In this document: in pieces, positions 1 through 8,253 of the stretch
Position numbering within the stretch: the first letter of the stretch is position 1
How the letters are laid out: each line of letters begins with the position of its first letter
NCBI GenBank assembly: GCA_947259235.1
Contig: CAMYLL010000015.1
Location: 1 to 16,740, forward strand
From: an uncultured Pseudodesulfovibrio sp.
GTDB taxonomy: Bacteria; Desulfobacterota; Desulfovibrionia; Desulfovibrionales; Desulfovibrionaceae
DNA: 16,740 nt
Direction of reading: 5' to 3'
Made by a program: the position numbers and the translations under genes
The notes under the pieces: generated by a model
Database searches by the model: none
What the model was told of the DNA's origin: nothing
The model's input: the letters and a program-made list of their open reading frames with translations, nothing else

Positions 1-252
1 TGCCAGGCTCAGCGCGTTGAAGGCGTCGCACAGCTCGGCCATGAGCGCGTCGGTCATGGCGATGCCGAGCAGGTTTTCGTGAAAATGCCGGAACTTCTCG
101 AAGCGCGACACCCCGCCGTTGGCCAGATGATACGCCACCACGGCCCGGGCCACGTCTGGCCCGTAGGGGGCGTACAGCTCGCCGAAGGCATCGGTCTTGG
201 CCGCCACGGAGTCGAGGATCACGCCGTCGAAATCGAAAAAGACCGCCTGCAT
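1..252 (-). CDS. HAD-family phosphatase, N-terminal part (runs off left edge)
   Basis: The first 84 residues of a haloacid dehalogenase-type hydrolase are visible; the frame is still open at position 1. The nucleophile motif FDFDGVILDS sits near residues 6-15, with the first Asp expected to be phosphorylated and the second to act as acid/base. The helical stretch that follows (including NGGVSRFEKFRHFHENLLG, about residues 41-59) looks like the cap of a phosphoglycolate phosphatase-like (subfamily I) HAD, often found in sugar-precursor clusters. The ATG lies only 3 bases after the stop of the upstream SDR gene, so the two are almost certainly co-translated. The likely role is dephosphorylating a sugar phosphate or similar small metabolite in the cytoplasm; the substrate cannot be read from the sequence. 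Confidence 0.85.
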   Translation of the reverse strand, partial: MQAVFFDFDGVILDSVAAKTDAFGELYAPYGPDVARAVVAYHLANGGVSRFEKFRHFHENLLGIAMTDALMAELCDAFNALSLA

Positions 253-255
253 CGG

Positions 256-1152
256 CTACTCCCCGTCCTCGCGCTCCTGGCGCGCCATCTTCTCGCCGTG
301 CAGGGTGTCGATACAGTGGAGCAGCCCCTGGCCGAAGTCCACGAAGACGTTGTTGACCAGCTTGCGGCCCAGCTTGGGGGCAAAGGAATACGGGGTGATG
401 CGGTAGTGGGCGGCGCGGTCGGAGGGCAGGATGTTCAGCTCCACCCGGCCGCCGAATATCTCGCGGATCATCTCCAGCAGCTCGCGGTAGGTCATCTTCT
501 CCACCCCGGTCAGGATGACGTTCTGGTTCTCGAACTCCGGGGCCAGAATCTCCACGCTGCTCCTGGCGGCGTCGTAGACGTGGATGAACTCCCGCAGCTC
601 GTCGCCCTTGCCGTGATAAGTGATGGTTCCGGTGTCCACGGCCTGGCGGAGCAGGGAGTGAATGCTGTTGCGTTCGTCGGCGCGGGGGCCGTAGAGCGAG
701 CCATAGCGCAGGCAGGTGTACTTCAGCCCGTACCGCGTGGCGAAGTCCTCGATGAACGACTCGCAGGCCCGCTTGCTGGTGCGGTAGAAGGATCCGGACT
801 CGCTGAACACGTAGGCCGAGCTGGCAAAGACGAAGCGCCCCACGCCCGCGGCCACGCAGCTGTCGAGCAGGCCCTCCGTGCCGAGGATGTTGACGCTGGC
901 CGTGGTCACGGGTGATTTGGCGCACTCCTCGATGTCCGCAATCCCCGCGAAGTGATAGACCGCGTCCATACCGCGCACGGCCTCGGCCACCCTCGGCGCG
1001 TCGAGCAGGTCGCCCGTGATCATGGCCTGGTCGTCGCGCAGCCAGGGCGAGGCGACGGCGTCAAAGACCGTCACCGCATGTCCGGCCTCGCTCAAGGCGT
1101 CGGCCACATGGCTGCCGAGGAACCCGGACCCGCCCGTCACCAGAATATTCAT
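256..1152 (-). CDS. NAD-dependent epimerase/dehydratase (extended SDR)
   Basis: This 298-residue protein is an extended short-chain dehydrogenase/reductase that probably acts on a nucleotide-activated sugar. The Rossmann dinucleotide motif TGGSGFLG is at residues 6-13 and the acidic residue expected to bind the NAD ribose is D31. The catalytic set is visible as S111/S112 (FASSAYVF) and YRTSK with Y123 and K127. SLYGPR at 152-157 is typical of WcaG/GalE-like members, and about 300 residues is the normal length. I chose the ATG at 1152 because GGGAG precedes it at good spacing; an in-frame TTG at 1164 would put that site inside the gene. It lies between the large HAD gene (161-bp gap) and the small HAD gene (3-bp gap). 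Whether it is an epimerase, dehydratase or reductase is not determined. Confidence 0.9.
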   Translation of the reverse strand: MNILVTGGSGFLGSHVADALSEAGHAVTVFDAVASPWLRDDQAMITGDLLDAPRVAEAVRGMDAVYHFAGIADIEECAKSPVTTASVNILGTEGLLDSCVAAGVGRFVFASSAYVFSESGSFYRTSKRACESFIEDFATRYGLKYTCLRYGSLYGPRADERNSIHSLLRQAVDTGTITYHGKGDELREFIHVYDAARSSVEILAPEFENQNVILTGVEKMTYRELLEMIREIFGGRVELNILPSDRAAHYRITPYSFAPKLGRKLVNNVFVDFGQGLLHCIDTLHGEKMARQEREDGE

Positions 1153-1173
1153 GCTCACTCCCAAAGGGTTGCA

Positions 1174-1197
1174 GGCGGCGTCACCTCGGCCGCCGCC
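1174..1197 (-). repeat. Perfect 7-bp hairpin in leader of the SDR gene
   Basis: GGCGGCG at 1174-1180 pairs with CGCCGCC at 1191-1197 across a 10-base loop. It lies about 20 bases upstream of the SDR start codon on the minus strand, just before its ribosome binding site. It could modulate translation or stabilise a processed mRNA end, but GC-rich DNA produces such hairpins by chance. There is no T-tract, so it is not a typical intrinsic terminator. The rest of the 161-bp gap (1153-1313) holds nothing I recognise. Confidence 0.3.
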
Positions 1198-1313
1198 CGG
1201 ATTTCCTGAAAGATATGCCCCGCGAGGGCGCAGGAGCCGTCATGCCCGGCGATCGGCCCATCATGCTCTCCATTCACTACCGCAACAACCCGCGAGGTGT
1301 AAACCGGCCATGC

Positions 1314-3329
1314 TCACAGGGACTTGCGAAACGCCTTGAGCCGCTGGAACATGCGCTCCCGGTCGAGGAACCGGCGCATCCAGGCCGGGGACAGGGCGAT
1401 GGCCCCCTCGATCCAGTCAAAGGACTCGGCGTAGCGCTGCCGGGGCAACAGCCGGGCCAGAGTTGTTTCCTCCACCACCAGCCGGGCCAGGAGTCCGGGG
1501 GACACGGGCCGGGCCAGTGGCCGCCTGCGCCGCTCGTTCTGATCGTCGAAGACCGGTAGCGAGCACACGGCCCGGGCCAGGTCCGGCTCCGGTCGGGCCA
1601 GAAACGACCGTAGCGCGCCCAGGGCCACGTCAAAGACGACCTCCGGCCGGGACAGCGCGCCCATGGCTGCCGCCTGCCGGGCAAAGGCGAGGATACGCGC
1701 CTGCATGGCCTCCACCACGGCCAGCCCGTCCGCGCCCCGGGCGTCCGGGCGCAGCACCGGCTCCATACGGCCGTCCGCGCCCCGGGCATAGCCCACGGTC
1801 TGGCCGTGGGTGGCGGCGGTAAAGACCTGTTCCACGAGGTTGGCGTTGCGAAAGAAGAAGTTCATCGGCTGGGCGCTGTCGAACCAGCCGTCCCGCTCCA
1901 GAAAATAGGCCTGATACGGCCCGGCCTGTGATGCGGTCAGGGCGCTCTGGGACACCCCGAGATACATCCCCGACACCGGGCAATCCAGACCGCAGGCCGC
2001 CAGCACCCGGGACAGGGCGCGCTGGGCCTTCAGGGTCCAGCCTACGTCCACCAGGACCACCGGCTCGCCGTCCGCCATGCCTTCCTGGATAAGATAGGCG
2101 GCCATCCGCTCCCGGGCGGCCCCGGCCTTGGCCTCCACCAGGGCGCGCACGCCAGGAGCCGCGAGCAGGGCGGTCAGCCTGTCCGTCTCATCAGAGGGCA
2201 GAGGCGTCTGCCAAAAGTCGTCACCAAGGTGAACGCCGGACGCGTCCTCTATCTCGCCGGGCGTGCAGTCGAGCTTGGCCACGATGGACGCCGGGCGCGT
2301 GCAATGGCCGGGGATGACCAGCCACTCCGCCTCGGCGGGGGTAAATGTAGTCAGGCTGGGCAGAAACCACGCCTGGCGCGAGCCGTACAGATAGCGGCAG
2401 TCCGGTCCGGGCCCGTCGCCCAGCAGCTCGCGGGCCACGGCATGCATGATCTGGCCGTCCCGGGCCACAAACCACAGCCGCTCGATCCCCTGCTCTCTCG
2501 CCCGGCAGAGCACCCAGCTCACGAACCCGGCCACCATGGGACCGGCCACGTCTGCGGCCACCCGGGCCAGGGGGGTGTCCGCGCCGTCGCCACCACTCGC
2601 CAGCCGGGCCAGCCGCGCCGCCCCGGCCAGGGCCGAGCGCGTCAGGCAGGTGCGCCCGTCGCGGCCCAGCATGCCCCGCTCAATGGCGGTCAGACAGGCG
2701 GACTCCTCGCGGCGCGCCCGGATGCCGAGGGCGCGGGGCACGGCCACGTCAGTGCGGAGGTTGTCCCCCGTGTGCACCATGTCGCCCGGAGCAAGCCCCA
2801 GCTCGTCGAGCACGAGGCGGAAGAGATTGCCGGTGTGCTTGGTCACCCCGCGCGTGCCGGAGACATAGACCCGGTCGCCCGGCTCCAGAAACCCGTGCTC
2901 GCGCAACAGCTCGGACACAAAGGACTCAGGCAGGAACATGTCGGATATATACAGGATGTCCGCCCCCAGGTGTCGCAGGGAGCGGATATGGTCGAGCATG
3001 GCCGGGACCGGTCGCAGACACTGGCGCTCCATGGACAGCTCCGCGTCCATGATCTCCCGGGAAGACAGGCCGAAGAGGGCTTCTTCCGGGTAGTGGGCAT
3101 AGATATCGCCGAGGGTCAGGTCCTCGCGGACACAGGCCCGGCGTGCCCGACGCTCGGCCTCGACCCGTTCGCGCACGAACTCGTGGACCTCGTCCGCCAG
3201 GGGCGCGCGCCCTGATGCCGCCAGCAGCCGCTGTCCCATGGCATGGAACAGGTCCTGCGGCATGGCCAGCGTACGGACCAGGCAGGTATCGAAGACGTCA
3301 AACGAATGACAGCGCGCGGTGTGGGTCAC
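1314..3329 (-). CDS. Large two-domain HAD-superfamily protein (COG5610-like)
   Basis: This is a 671-residue protein with an N-terminal HAD domain and a long C-terminal domain. HAD motif I is SFDVFDT (residues 9-15, with D11 and probably D14 as the active-site pair). Motif II is YISD with S129, a candidate motif III lysine is K164, and motif IV is GDNLRTD (188-194). The C-terminal part, from about residue 255, includes LWFVARDGQIM (285-295), a pattern I associate with large predicted HAD hydrolases of polysaccharide clusters; its function is unknown. Translation appears to start at a GTG at 3329 behind a purine-rich AGAGAGGGAA; the overlapping ATG upstream is out of frame and runs straight into a stop. 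Phosphatase activity on a sugar or lipid-linked intermediate is plausible. The gene is divergent from the glycosyltransferase operon and heads the SDR/HAD run. Confidence 0.8.
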   Translation of the reverse strand: MTHTARCHSFDVFDTCLVRTLAMPQDLFHAMGQRLLAASGRAPLADEVHEFVRERVEAERRARRACVREDLTLGDIYAHYPEEALFGLSSREIMDAELSMERQCLRPVPAMLDHIRSLRHLGADILYISDMFLPESFVSELLREHGFLEPGDRVYVSGTRGVTKHTGNLFRLVLDELGLAPGDMVHTGDNLRTDVAVPRALGIRARREESACLTAIERGMLGRDGRTCLTRSALAGAARLARLASGGDGADTPLARVAADVAGPMVAGFVSWVLCRAREQGIERLWFVARDGQIMHAVARELLGDGPGPDCRYLYGSRQAWFLPSLTTFTPAEAEWLVIPGHCTRPASIVAKLDCTPGEIEDASGVHLGDDFWQTPLPSDETDRLTALLAAPGVRALVEAKAGAARERMAAYLIQEGMADGEPVVLVDVGWTLKAQRALSRVLAACGLDCPVSGMYLGVSQSALTASQAGPYQAYFLERDGWFDSAQPMNFFFRNANLVEQVFTAATHGQTVGYARGADGRMEPVLRPDARGADGLAVVEAMQARILAFARQAAAMGALSRPEVVFDVALGALRSFLARPEPDLARAVCSLPVFDDQNERRRRPLARPVSPGLLARLVVEETTLARLLPRQRYAESFDWIEGAIALSPAWMRRFLDRERMFQRLKAFRKSL

Positions 3330-3800
3330 ATTCCCTCTCTCTTCTCGTCGGTCGGTCGCATCCCCGGGCCAGGGCCGCCCCCGCGCCTCTCGCAGGGAAA
3401 ACGCCAGGGAAGCCGAGCCCTTGCCGGAGCAAAAGTCGTATCACCCTTTGTTCCTTGACGCCAAGCGCCCATTTCCGCCAGCCGTTGCGAACATGCGCCG
3501 GGGCGCTTCTCTTATCGGCCTTCCCGCCCATCCCTTTAGCCGTGTGAACGCGACTCCGGCACGGAATGAATGTTGCAAGACATCCTGTCCGTACATTTTT
3601 TCTCCCATCGAAATCATTCGGCTGGAGAATATTTTCCGGCAGATGCCTTTGGCCCACGGCACGGCCCGACGCTGGCAAAGACTGGACAAAGCGTATGTCA
3701 TGGACTGGACGCCCCGCAACTGTTCATTTACAGACTAAAGAAAACCGGCGGGCGGCCGAGAATACTTCCAGGGAATTCATCCATCGCCAAGGACGCACTC
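3330..3800. promoter_or_regulatory. Divergent intergenic region, promoters not resolved
   Basis: This 471-bp stretch separates the minus-strand HAD gene (GTG at 3329) from the plus-strand operon (ATG at 3801), so promoters for both directions are expected here. It is less GC-rich than the genes: 3541-3600 has 30 G/C of 60. I looked for sigma-70 and sigma-54 elements on both strands and found no pair with convincing sequence and spacing. A short perfect inverted repeat, GCGCC-GG-GGCGC, lies at 3495-3506 and could be a weak operator or chance. The frame of the downstream gene stays open back to 3570, but the translated extension has no recognisable protein motif. Confidence 0.5.
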
Positions 3801-5468
3801 ATGATGCATGTTGTTTTGAACTTTCACCGCAAGGACCAGCACTCGGCCCGCCTGCTGCTTGAGCTGCTCATGTCCGTGGACGAGGGGACCGATGCAGTCT
3901 ACCATCTGCAATACGGCAACACCACGGAATCAATTGAAATAAGCGACACAATTGTGCGCTTCATGGAGCGCAGGACCGCCGTGCTCAGCTCGGAACTGCC
4001 CGAAGACCCGGTGGCCGAGCGTCTGCGCCGGGAGGACCCCAACCTCGACCATCTGAACGCAGGCGCGCCCGTGGGCCGCAACTACGCCCAGAAACAATCC
4101 ATTCTCTGCTGGAACCTGTGCCTGCACAAATACATCCAGTGTCTCGACGAGCCGTTTCTGATCATCGAGCCGGACTGCGTGGTGCTCAAGCACGGCTGGC
4201 TGCGAGATATCGAGGAGGCCTTCGCCCAGGACGATGGGCCGGTCTTCGGCCACCTGAAGGAGGGCCTGGTCTGCGGCGCGCCCACCCCGACGCACTGGGC
4301 CGGATGCTCGGTCTACGACCCGGTCAAGCTGCGCGGGCTGCCCTTTGACCGCTATTTCAGCGAGCGCTACGACAACCCCTGGTGGCCCTACCGCGACCAC
4401 CCCGGCTCCACCCCGGCCAATAATTTCTTCTACGGCCCGGCCATCAGCAGCTACGACGTCTCCTGGGACTATTTCATATTTGCCCTCTACTGGAAGGAGC
4501 GCACCGGCTCCAACGACCCCATGGACTGGCCCTCGCGGGAGTACCCGGACCGCAGCGACCTGATCCGCTGCGAGTTCAAGACCCAACGCACGCCCGAGGA
4601 TATCCTGGAGACCTTTGCCGACAGGCTGCCCCTGTTCCACGGGGCCAAGGACGACCGCGCCCGCGAGCTGGCCATCCGCCACTTCCGTCGCGGCTCGGCA
4701 ACCCGGCGCTTCGCCTCTCTGCCCGTGGGCATGCCCCAGGACGCCCCCGAGCAGGTAAGGGGAGGCATGACCAGCCTGGCCGAGCTGAGGAACTGTCTGG
4801 CCGGGGAGCGCATCTACATCATCGGCAACGGCCCGAGCCTGCGCCGGACAGACCTGACGCCCCTGAAGGACAAATACACCATCGGTCTCAACCGCATCTA
4901 TCTCAACTATGACGCCATGGGCTTCCAGCCCACCTTCCTGTGCGCCGTGAACGACCATGTCCTGCGCCAGTTCGGGCCGGACATCGACGAGCTCGACTCC
5001 ATCAAGCTGGTCTGCTCCAAATGCCGGACGGACATACGGAACACCTGGAACACCTTTTTCCTCGAATACGGCGATCCGCTCATCTTCTACCGCGACATCT
5101 CGCGCCACATATGGGCCTCCGGCTGGACCGTGACCTTCAACGCCATGCAGCTCGCCTTTCACCTGGGCTGCGCCGAGGCCGTGCTGGTGGGCGTGGACCA
5201 CAACTTCTCCCAGAGCGGCCCGCCCAACGCCCTGACCGTGAGCCAGGGCAGTGACGTCAACCATTTCCACCCGGACTATTTCGGCGAGGGCGTCGAGTGG
5301 CAGTACCCGGACCTGGAGAAGTCCGAGTTCTGCTATGCCATGGCCGGACGAGTCTTCGAGTCCGTGGGCCGTCGCATCGTGGATGCCACCATCGGCGGCA
5401 AGCTGACCCTCTTCGCCAAGGCGGACTATGACGAGCTGGTCGGCAAGGCGGCGGAGGTGGATGCATGA
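3801..5468 (+). CDS. Glycosyltransferase-like / MptE-like (DUF115) fusion protein
   Basis: This 555-residue protein has two regions. Residues 1 to about 310 look like a GT-A type glycosyltransferase: a hydrophobic strand leads into IIEPDCVV (121-128), which occupies the place of an acidic metal/nucleotide-sugar motif. I cannot assign that part to a numbered family. Residues about 330-555 are an MptE-like/DUF115 (PF01973-type) domain with YIIGNGPSLRRTDL (339-352), GVDHNF (464-469) and HFHPDYF (488-494). Related domains occur in Maf flagellin glycosyltransferases and in many bacterial glycan clusters. I start at the ATG at 3801 because AAGGA (3789-3793) precedes it by 7 bases; a further in-frame ATG follows directly at 3804. 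The stop overlaps the next gene in ATGA, indicating translational coupling. The role is probably glycan transfer in the cytoplasm; donor and acceptor are unknown. Confidence 0.75.
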   Translation: MMHVVLNFHRKDQHSARLLLELLMSVDEGTDAVYHLQYGNTTESIEISDTIVRFMERRTAVLSSELPEDPVAERLRREDPNLDHLNAGAPVGRNYAQKQSILCWNLCLHKYIQCLDEPFLIIEPDCVVLKHGWLRDIEEAFAQDDGPVFGHLKEGLVCGAPTPTHWAGCSVYDPVKLRGLPFDRYFSERYDNPWWPYRDHPGSTPANNFFYGPAISSYDVSWDYFIFALYWKERTGSNDPMDWPSREYPDRSDLIRCEFKTQRTPEDILETFADRLPLFHGAKDDRARELAIRHFRRGSATRRFASLPVGMPQDAPEQVRGGMTSLAELRNCLAGERIYIIGNGPSLRRTDLTPLKDKYTIGLNRIYLNYDAMGFQPTFLCAVNDHVLRQFGPDIDELDSIKLVCSKCRTDIRNTWNTFFLEYGDPLIFYRDISRHIWASGWTVTFNAMQLAFHLGCAEAVLVGVDHNFSQSGPPNALTVSQGSDVNHFHPDYFGEGVEWQYPDLEKSEFCYAMAGRVFESVGRRIVDATIGGKLTLFAKADYDELVGKAAEVDA

Positions 5469-6223
5469 AGGAAGACCTCTGGGACCTGCGCGGCTATCCG
5501 CTGGAGGAAACCCTGGCCCGCCACGAGGCGCGCATCGCCCCCTTTCGCGACCAATACGCCGGGCAACGGTGCGTGATCATCGGCAACGGCCCGAGCCTGC
5601 TGCGCACCGATCTGACGAGACTGGGCCGCGTGCCCACCTTCGGCCTGAACAAGATATTCCTGCACGAGGAGGCCATGGGCTTCGCACCCACCTTCCACGT
5701 CACGGTCAACCCCTACGTCATGGCCCAGGCCCGCGACGGCATCATGTCCCAGCCCGGGCCGAAGTTCTTCAGCCACGCGGGCATCCCGCTCATGCCCGAG
5801 ACCGACGAGGTCATCTTCGTTCGCGACATCGTGCGCAAGGAGTTCTCGGACGACCTCCGCCAGGGCTGGCTGCTGCTCCACACCGTGACCTTCTGCGCCA
5901 TGCAGGTGGCCTACTGGATGGGCTTTGCCGAGGTGGTGCTCGTGGGCGTGGACCACAGCTACCAGGCCCCCCACGACCCCAACAAACTGGTCACGGCCCA
6001 AACCGAAGACCCGAACCACTTCCATCCCAACTATTTCGGCCCCGGGACCCAGTGGCAACTGCCGGACCTCGAAGGGTCCGAGGCGGTCTACCGCATGGCC
6101 CGGGAAGCCTTCGAGGCCGACGGCAGGCGCATCGTGGACGCCACCGTGGGCGGCAGGCTCCAGGTTTTCGAAAAGGCGGACTTCAACACCCTGTTTCCCG
6201 AGGAGGGCGGTCACCGGTCATGA
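5465..6223 (+). CDS. Stand-alone MptE-like (DUF115) protein, paralogue of the preceding C-terminal domain
   Basis: This 252-residue protein is a full-length copy of the MptE-like domain found at the end of the upstream gene. Shared landmarks are CVIIGNGPSL (36-45), AMGFAPTF (70-77), GVDHSY (161-166), HFHPNYF (185-191), QWQLPDLE (196-203) and RRIVDATVGG (221-230). The order and spacing match, so the two are paralogues. In archaea MptE is a pterin pyrophosphokinase, but in bacterial surface-glycan loci this family is more likely linked to sugar transfer, by analogy with Maf proteins; that is inference. The gene overlaps both neighbours by 4 bases (ATGA), so it is tightly coupled to them. There is no signal peptide or membrane segment. 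Confidence 0.8.
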   Translation: MKEDLWDLRGYPLEETLARHEARIAPFRDQYAGQRCVIIGNGPSLLRTDLTRLGRVPTFGLNKIFLHEEAMGFAPTFHVTVNPYVMAQARDGIMSQPGPKFFSHAGIPLMPETDEVIFVRDIVRKEFSDDLRQGWLLLHTVTFCAMQVAYWMGFAEVVLVGVDHSYQAPHDPNKLVTAQTEDPNHFHPNYFGPGTQWQLPDLEGSEAVYRMAREAFEADGRRIVDATVGGRLQVFEKADFNTLFPEEGGHRS

Positions 6224-7122
6224 TCACCTTCGGCGTCGTCACCCCCAGCTTCAACCAGGCCCGGTTCCTCGACCAGGCCGTGGACAGCGTCCTGACCCAG
6301 CACGGCCCATTTGCCGTGGACTATCTGGTCATGGACGGCGGGTCCGACGACGGGTCCGTGGACATACTCCGGCGCGCACAGGCGCGCCACGCGGACACCC
6401 CGGACCGCGCCTTTGCCTGGCGCAGCGAGCCGGACGGCGGGCAGTACGCCGCCGTGCAGGAGGGGTTCTCCCGGGTGGGGGGCGACGTCCTGTGCTGGCT
6501 CAACGCCGACGATGTGTACATGCCCTGGGCCTTTGCCGTGGCTGCGGACATCTTCTCGCGCCATCCCGAGGTGGAATGGCTGACCAGCGTCTACCCCATG
6601 ACCCTGGACGAACACGGCGCGTCCGTGGGCGTCGACGTGCGCTGGGGCTACGATGCCGCGTCCTTTCGCCGAGGCATGAACCTCCCGGGCAGGGACCACT
6701 ACGCCCGCTATTTCATCCAGCAGGACTGCACCTTCTGGCGGCGGCCCCTGTGGGAGCGGACGGGCGCACGGCTCGACGCCGGCCTCGACCTGGCCGCCGA
6801 CTTCGAGCTCTGGAACAGATTCTTCGACCATGCGTCGCTCTACACCGTGGCCTCGCCCCTGGCCGCCTACCGGGTGCACCCCGGCCAGAAGACGGCCCGG
6901 CCCGGCGCCTACGAGGACGAGGCCGAGCAGGTGCTCAAGCGCACCGGCGTCTCCCCTTGCGGCCCGGTGGAGACCGCGCTGCGCCGCCGCGTGGTCCCGG
7001 CCCTGGCCGCCCTTGGCCTGGCTCCGCTCCTGGCCCCCCTGGGACTGGCCGAGCGCGTCAACGCCTTCAAGCATGGCGGCAGAAACCACGGCTGGCGGCT
7101 GGTCAGCCGATACATCGTTTAA
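6220..7122 (+). CDS. Family 2 glycosyltransferase (GT-A fold)
   Basis: This 300-residue inverting-type glycosyltransferase starts with a typical GT2 strand, FGVVTPSFNQ (4-13), followed by MDGGSDDGS (38-46), the nucleotide-binding segment. LNADD (94-98) supplies the DxD-like metal and sugar-nucleotide site, QDCTFWRR (168-175) is the acceptor-side motif seen in this branch, and DFELW (194-198) is the likely catalytic-base region. The ATG overlaps the previous stop in ATGA; AGGAGGG at 6201-6207 is the likely ribosome site, at a rather long spacing. The C-terminal 50 residues are leucine/alanine-rich with basic residues and may sit against the membrane, but there is no clear transmembrane helix. 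The sugar specificity cannot be deduced. Confidence 0.9.
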   Translation: MITFGVVTPSFNQARFLDQAVDSVLTQHGPFAVDYLVMDGGSDDGSVDILRRAQARHADTPDRAFAWRSEPDGGQYAAVQEGFSRVGGDVLCWLNADDVYMPWAFAVAADIFSRHPEVEWLTSVYPMTLDEHGASVGVDVRWGYDAASFRRGMNLPGRDHYARYFIQQDCTFWRRPLWERTGARLDAGLDLAADFELWNRFFDHASLYTVASPLAAYRVHPGQKTARPGAYEDEAEQVLKRTGVSPCGPVETALRRRVVPALAALGLAPLLAPLGLAERVNAFKHGGRNHGWRLVSRYIV

Positions 7123-7152
7123 CCCCCGGCTCTCCAGAGGATACGACAACAT

Positions 7153-8253
7153 ATGCAGCCATTGGTTTCCATAGTCATCCCGGCATACAACGGGGCACAC
7201 CATCTGCGCCGGGCCATTCCCATGCTCGACGCACAGACCTACGCCCCGGTGGAGATAGTGGTGGTGGACGACGGCAGCCGGGACAACACGCGGGAAGCGC
7301 TGACCGAACTGGCCGAAGGCCGCAGCCACCTGCGCTGGGTCCGCCAGGACAACGGCGGGGCCGGAGCGGCCCGCAACCGCGGCGTGGCGGAGGCCCGAGG
7401 CGAGTTCATCGCCTTCCTCGACTGCGACGACATCTGGCCGGACAACGCCGTCCAGGCGCGCATGGCCCCCTTCCTCGACCACGACGATCCCGAGGTCATG
7501 GGAGTCTACTGTCCGGCCGACTTCATCGACGAGCAGGGGAGGAAGATCCTCGACGGTCCGCTCTTCAACTACACCCAGCCCTTTGACAGACTGTATTTCT
7601 CCTCAGTCACGGGATCGCTTTTCTCCCCCTCCTGCGTCATCGTCAGAAAAACGGCATTTGACCTGGTCAACGGCTTTCGACAGGAGCTGAGCCCCGCGGA
7701 AGACTTCGACCTCTGGCAACGGATGCTGCGCACGGGAGGGTGCTTCCTCAAGGTCTCCACCTGCCGCGTCGGCTGGGTGCAGCACCCTGCCAGCACCGTG
7801 CACTCCGGCCTCGCCTTCCATCAGGCGCAGTGCGCCGCAGTGATGGAGCAGCTCTATTCGGGGTCCGAGTCGGGACCGTGGCTCCCGGAATTCTCCGGTC
7901 CCATGGGGGAGATACTGTTCCGCAAGGAGCGATCGAACCAGACCTTCGCCCCAGCCATCATGGCCGCCGTTTCCGGCGACATGGAAACCGCACACGCGAT
8001 CTCGGCCCCGGCGTCCCTTCCCTTCATGAACCAGATGCCCGTGGACCGGCTGTTGTGGAGTGTGAGGTTCTCTTCCCTGCGCACCCTGTGCCGACCACTG
8101 TCCGAGTGGCCGCAGGTCTGGCCCATCGTTGCCCCCCGGGTGTTTCGCTTCCTGGAGGAGCTGGACCAGCGACTGGGCGGCTGCCGCACCCTGCGCGGGC
8201 TGATCGACGAGCTGAAACGCCTCCCGGGAGACGAGGACAGCCCATGCGCGTAA
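7153..8253 (+). CDS. Family 2 glycosyltransferase (second in operon)
   Basis: This is a 366-residue GT2-type enzyme. The N-terminal strand VSIVIPAYNG (5-14) is followed by EIVVVDDGS (34-42), NGGAGAARNRG (67-77) and LDCDD (89-93), the DxD-type metal site. AEDFDLW (182-188) is the expected catalytic-base region. The residues after about 230 form a family-variable tail with no motif I recognise. It lies 30 bases after the previous gene, with a moderate AGAGGA site 11 bases before the ATG, and its last 10 bases overlap the next gene. It is more distant from the preceding GT2 than a recent duplicate would be, so the two probably add different residues to the same chain. Confidence 0.9.
   Translation: MQPLVSIVIPAYNGAHHLRRAIPMLDAQTYAPVEIVVVDDGSRDNTREALTELAEGRSHLRWVRQDNGGAGAARNRGVAEARGEFIAFLDCDDIWPDNAVQARMAPFLDHDDPEVMGVYCPADFIDEQGRKILDGPLFNYTQPFDRLYFSSVTGSLFSPSCVIVRKTAFDLVNGFRQELSPAEDFDLWQRMLRTGGCFLKVSTCRVGWVQHPASTVHSGLAFHQAQCAAVMEQLYSGSESGPWLPEFSGPMGEILFRKERSNQTFAPAIMAAVSGDMETAHAISAPASLPFMNQMPVDRLLWSVRFSSLRTLCRPLSEWPQVWPIVAPRVFRFLEELDQRLGGCRTLRGLIDELKRLPGDEDSPCA

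Noticed and set aside
1153..1164. TTG at 1164 as the start of the SDR gene
   Set aside because: It would place the GGGAG ribosome site inside the coding region; the ATG at 1152 directly precedes the Rossmann strand.
1440..2640. Recurring gggccag/ccgggcc words that look like a repeat array
   Set aside because: They are irregularly spaced and encode frequent Leu-Ala-Arg and similar runs; codon bias explains them and there is no CRISPR-like spacing.
2229..3215. 328-residue open frame on the plus strand
   Set aside because: It is antisense to the HAD protein, with low-information His/Gln/Arg-rich composition.
3560..3580. GGCAC and TTGC words resembling a sigma-54 promoter
   Set aside because: The spacing between the GG and GC elements is about 15 rather than the required 10 bases.
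3570..3800. 77-codon N-terminal extension of the GT-like/MptE-like gene
   Set aside because: It has no conserved-looking motif, while the ATG at 3801 has a well-spaced AAGGA.
3930..5270. 446-residue open frame on the minus strand
   Set aside because: It is antisense to the motif-bearing GT-like/MptE-like gene, is rich in Val/Gly/Ala with no domain, and is expected in GC-rich DNA.
5465..6223. GNGPSL motif read as a GT42 (Cst-II type) sialyltransferase
   Set aside because: The motif is shared, but the GVDH and HFHPxYF landmarks fit the MptE-like/DUF115 family better. A structure comparison would settle it.
5465..6223. Literal pterin pyrophosphokinase activity (archaeal MptE)
   Set aside because: The context is glycan assembly with no pterin pathway gene nearby; the family name should not be taken as a function here.
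6211..7482. 423-residue open frame on the minus strand
   Set aside because: It runs antisense across two clear GT2 genes and shows no recognisable motif.
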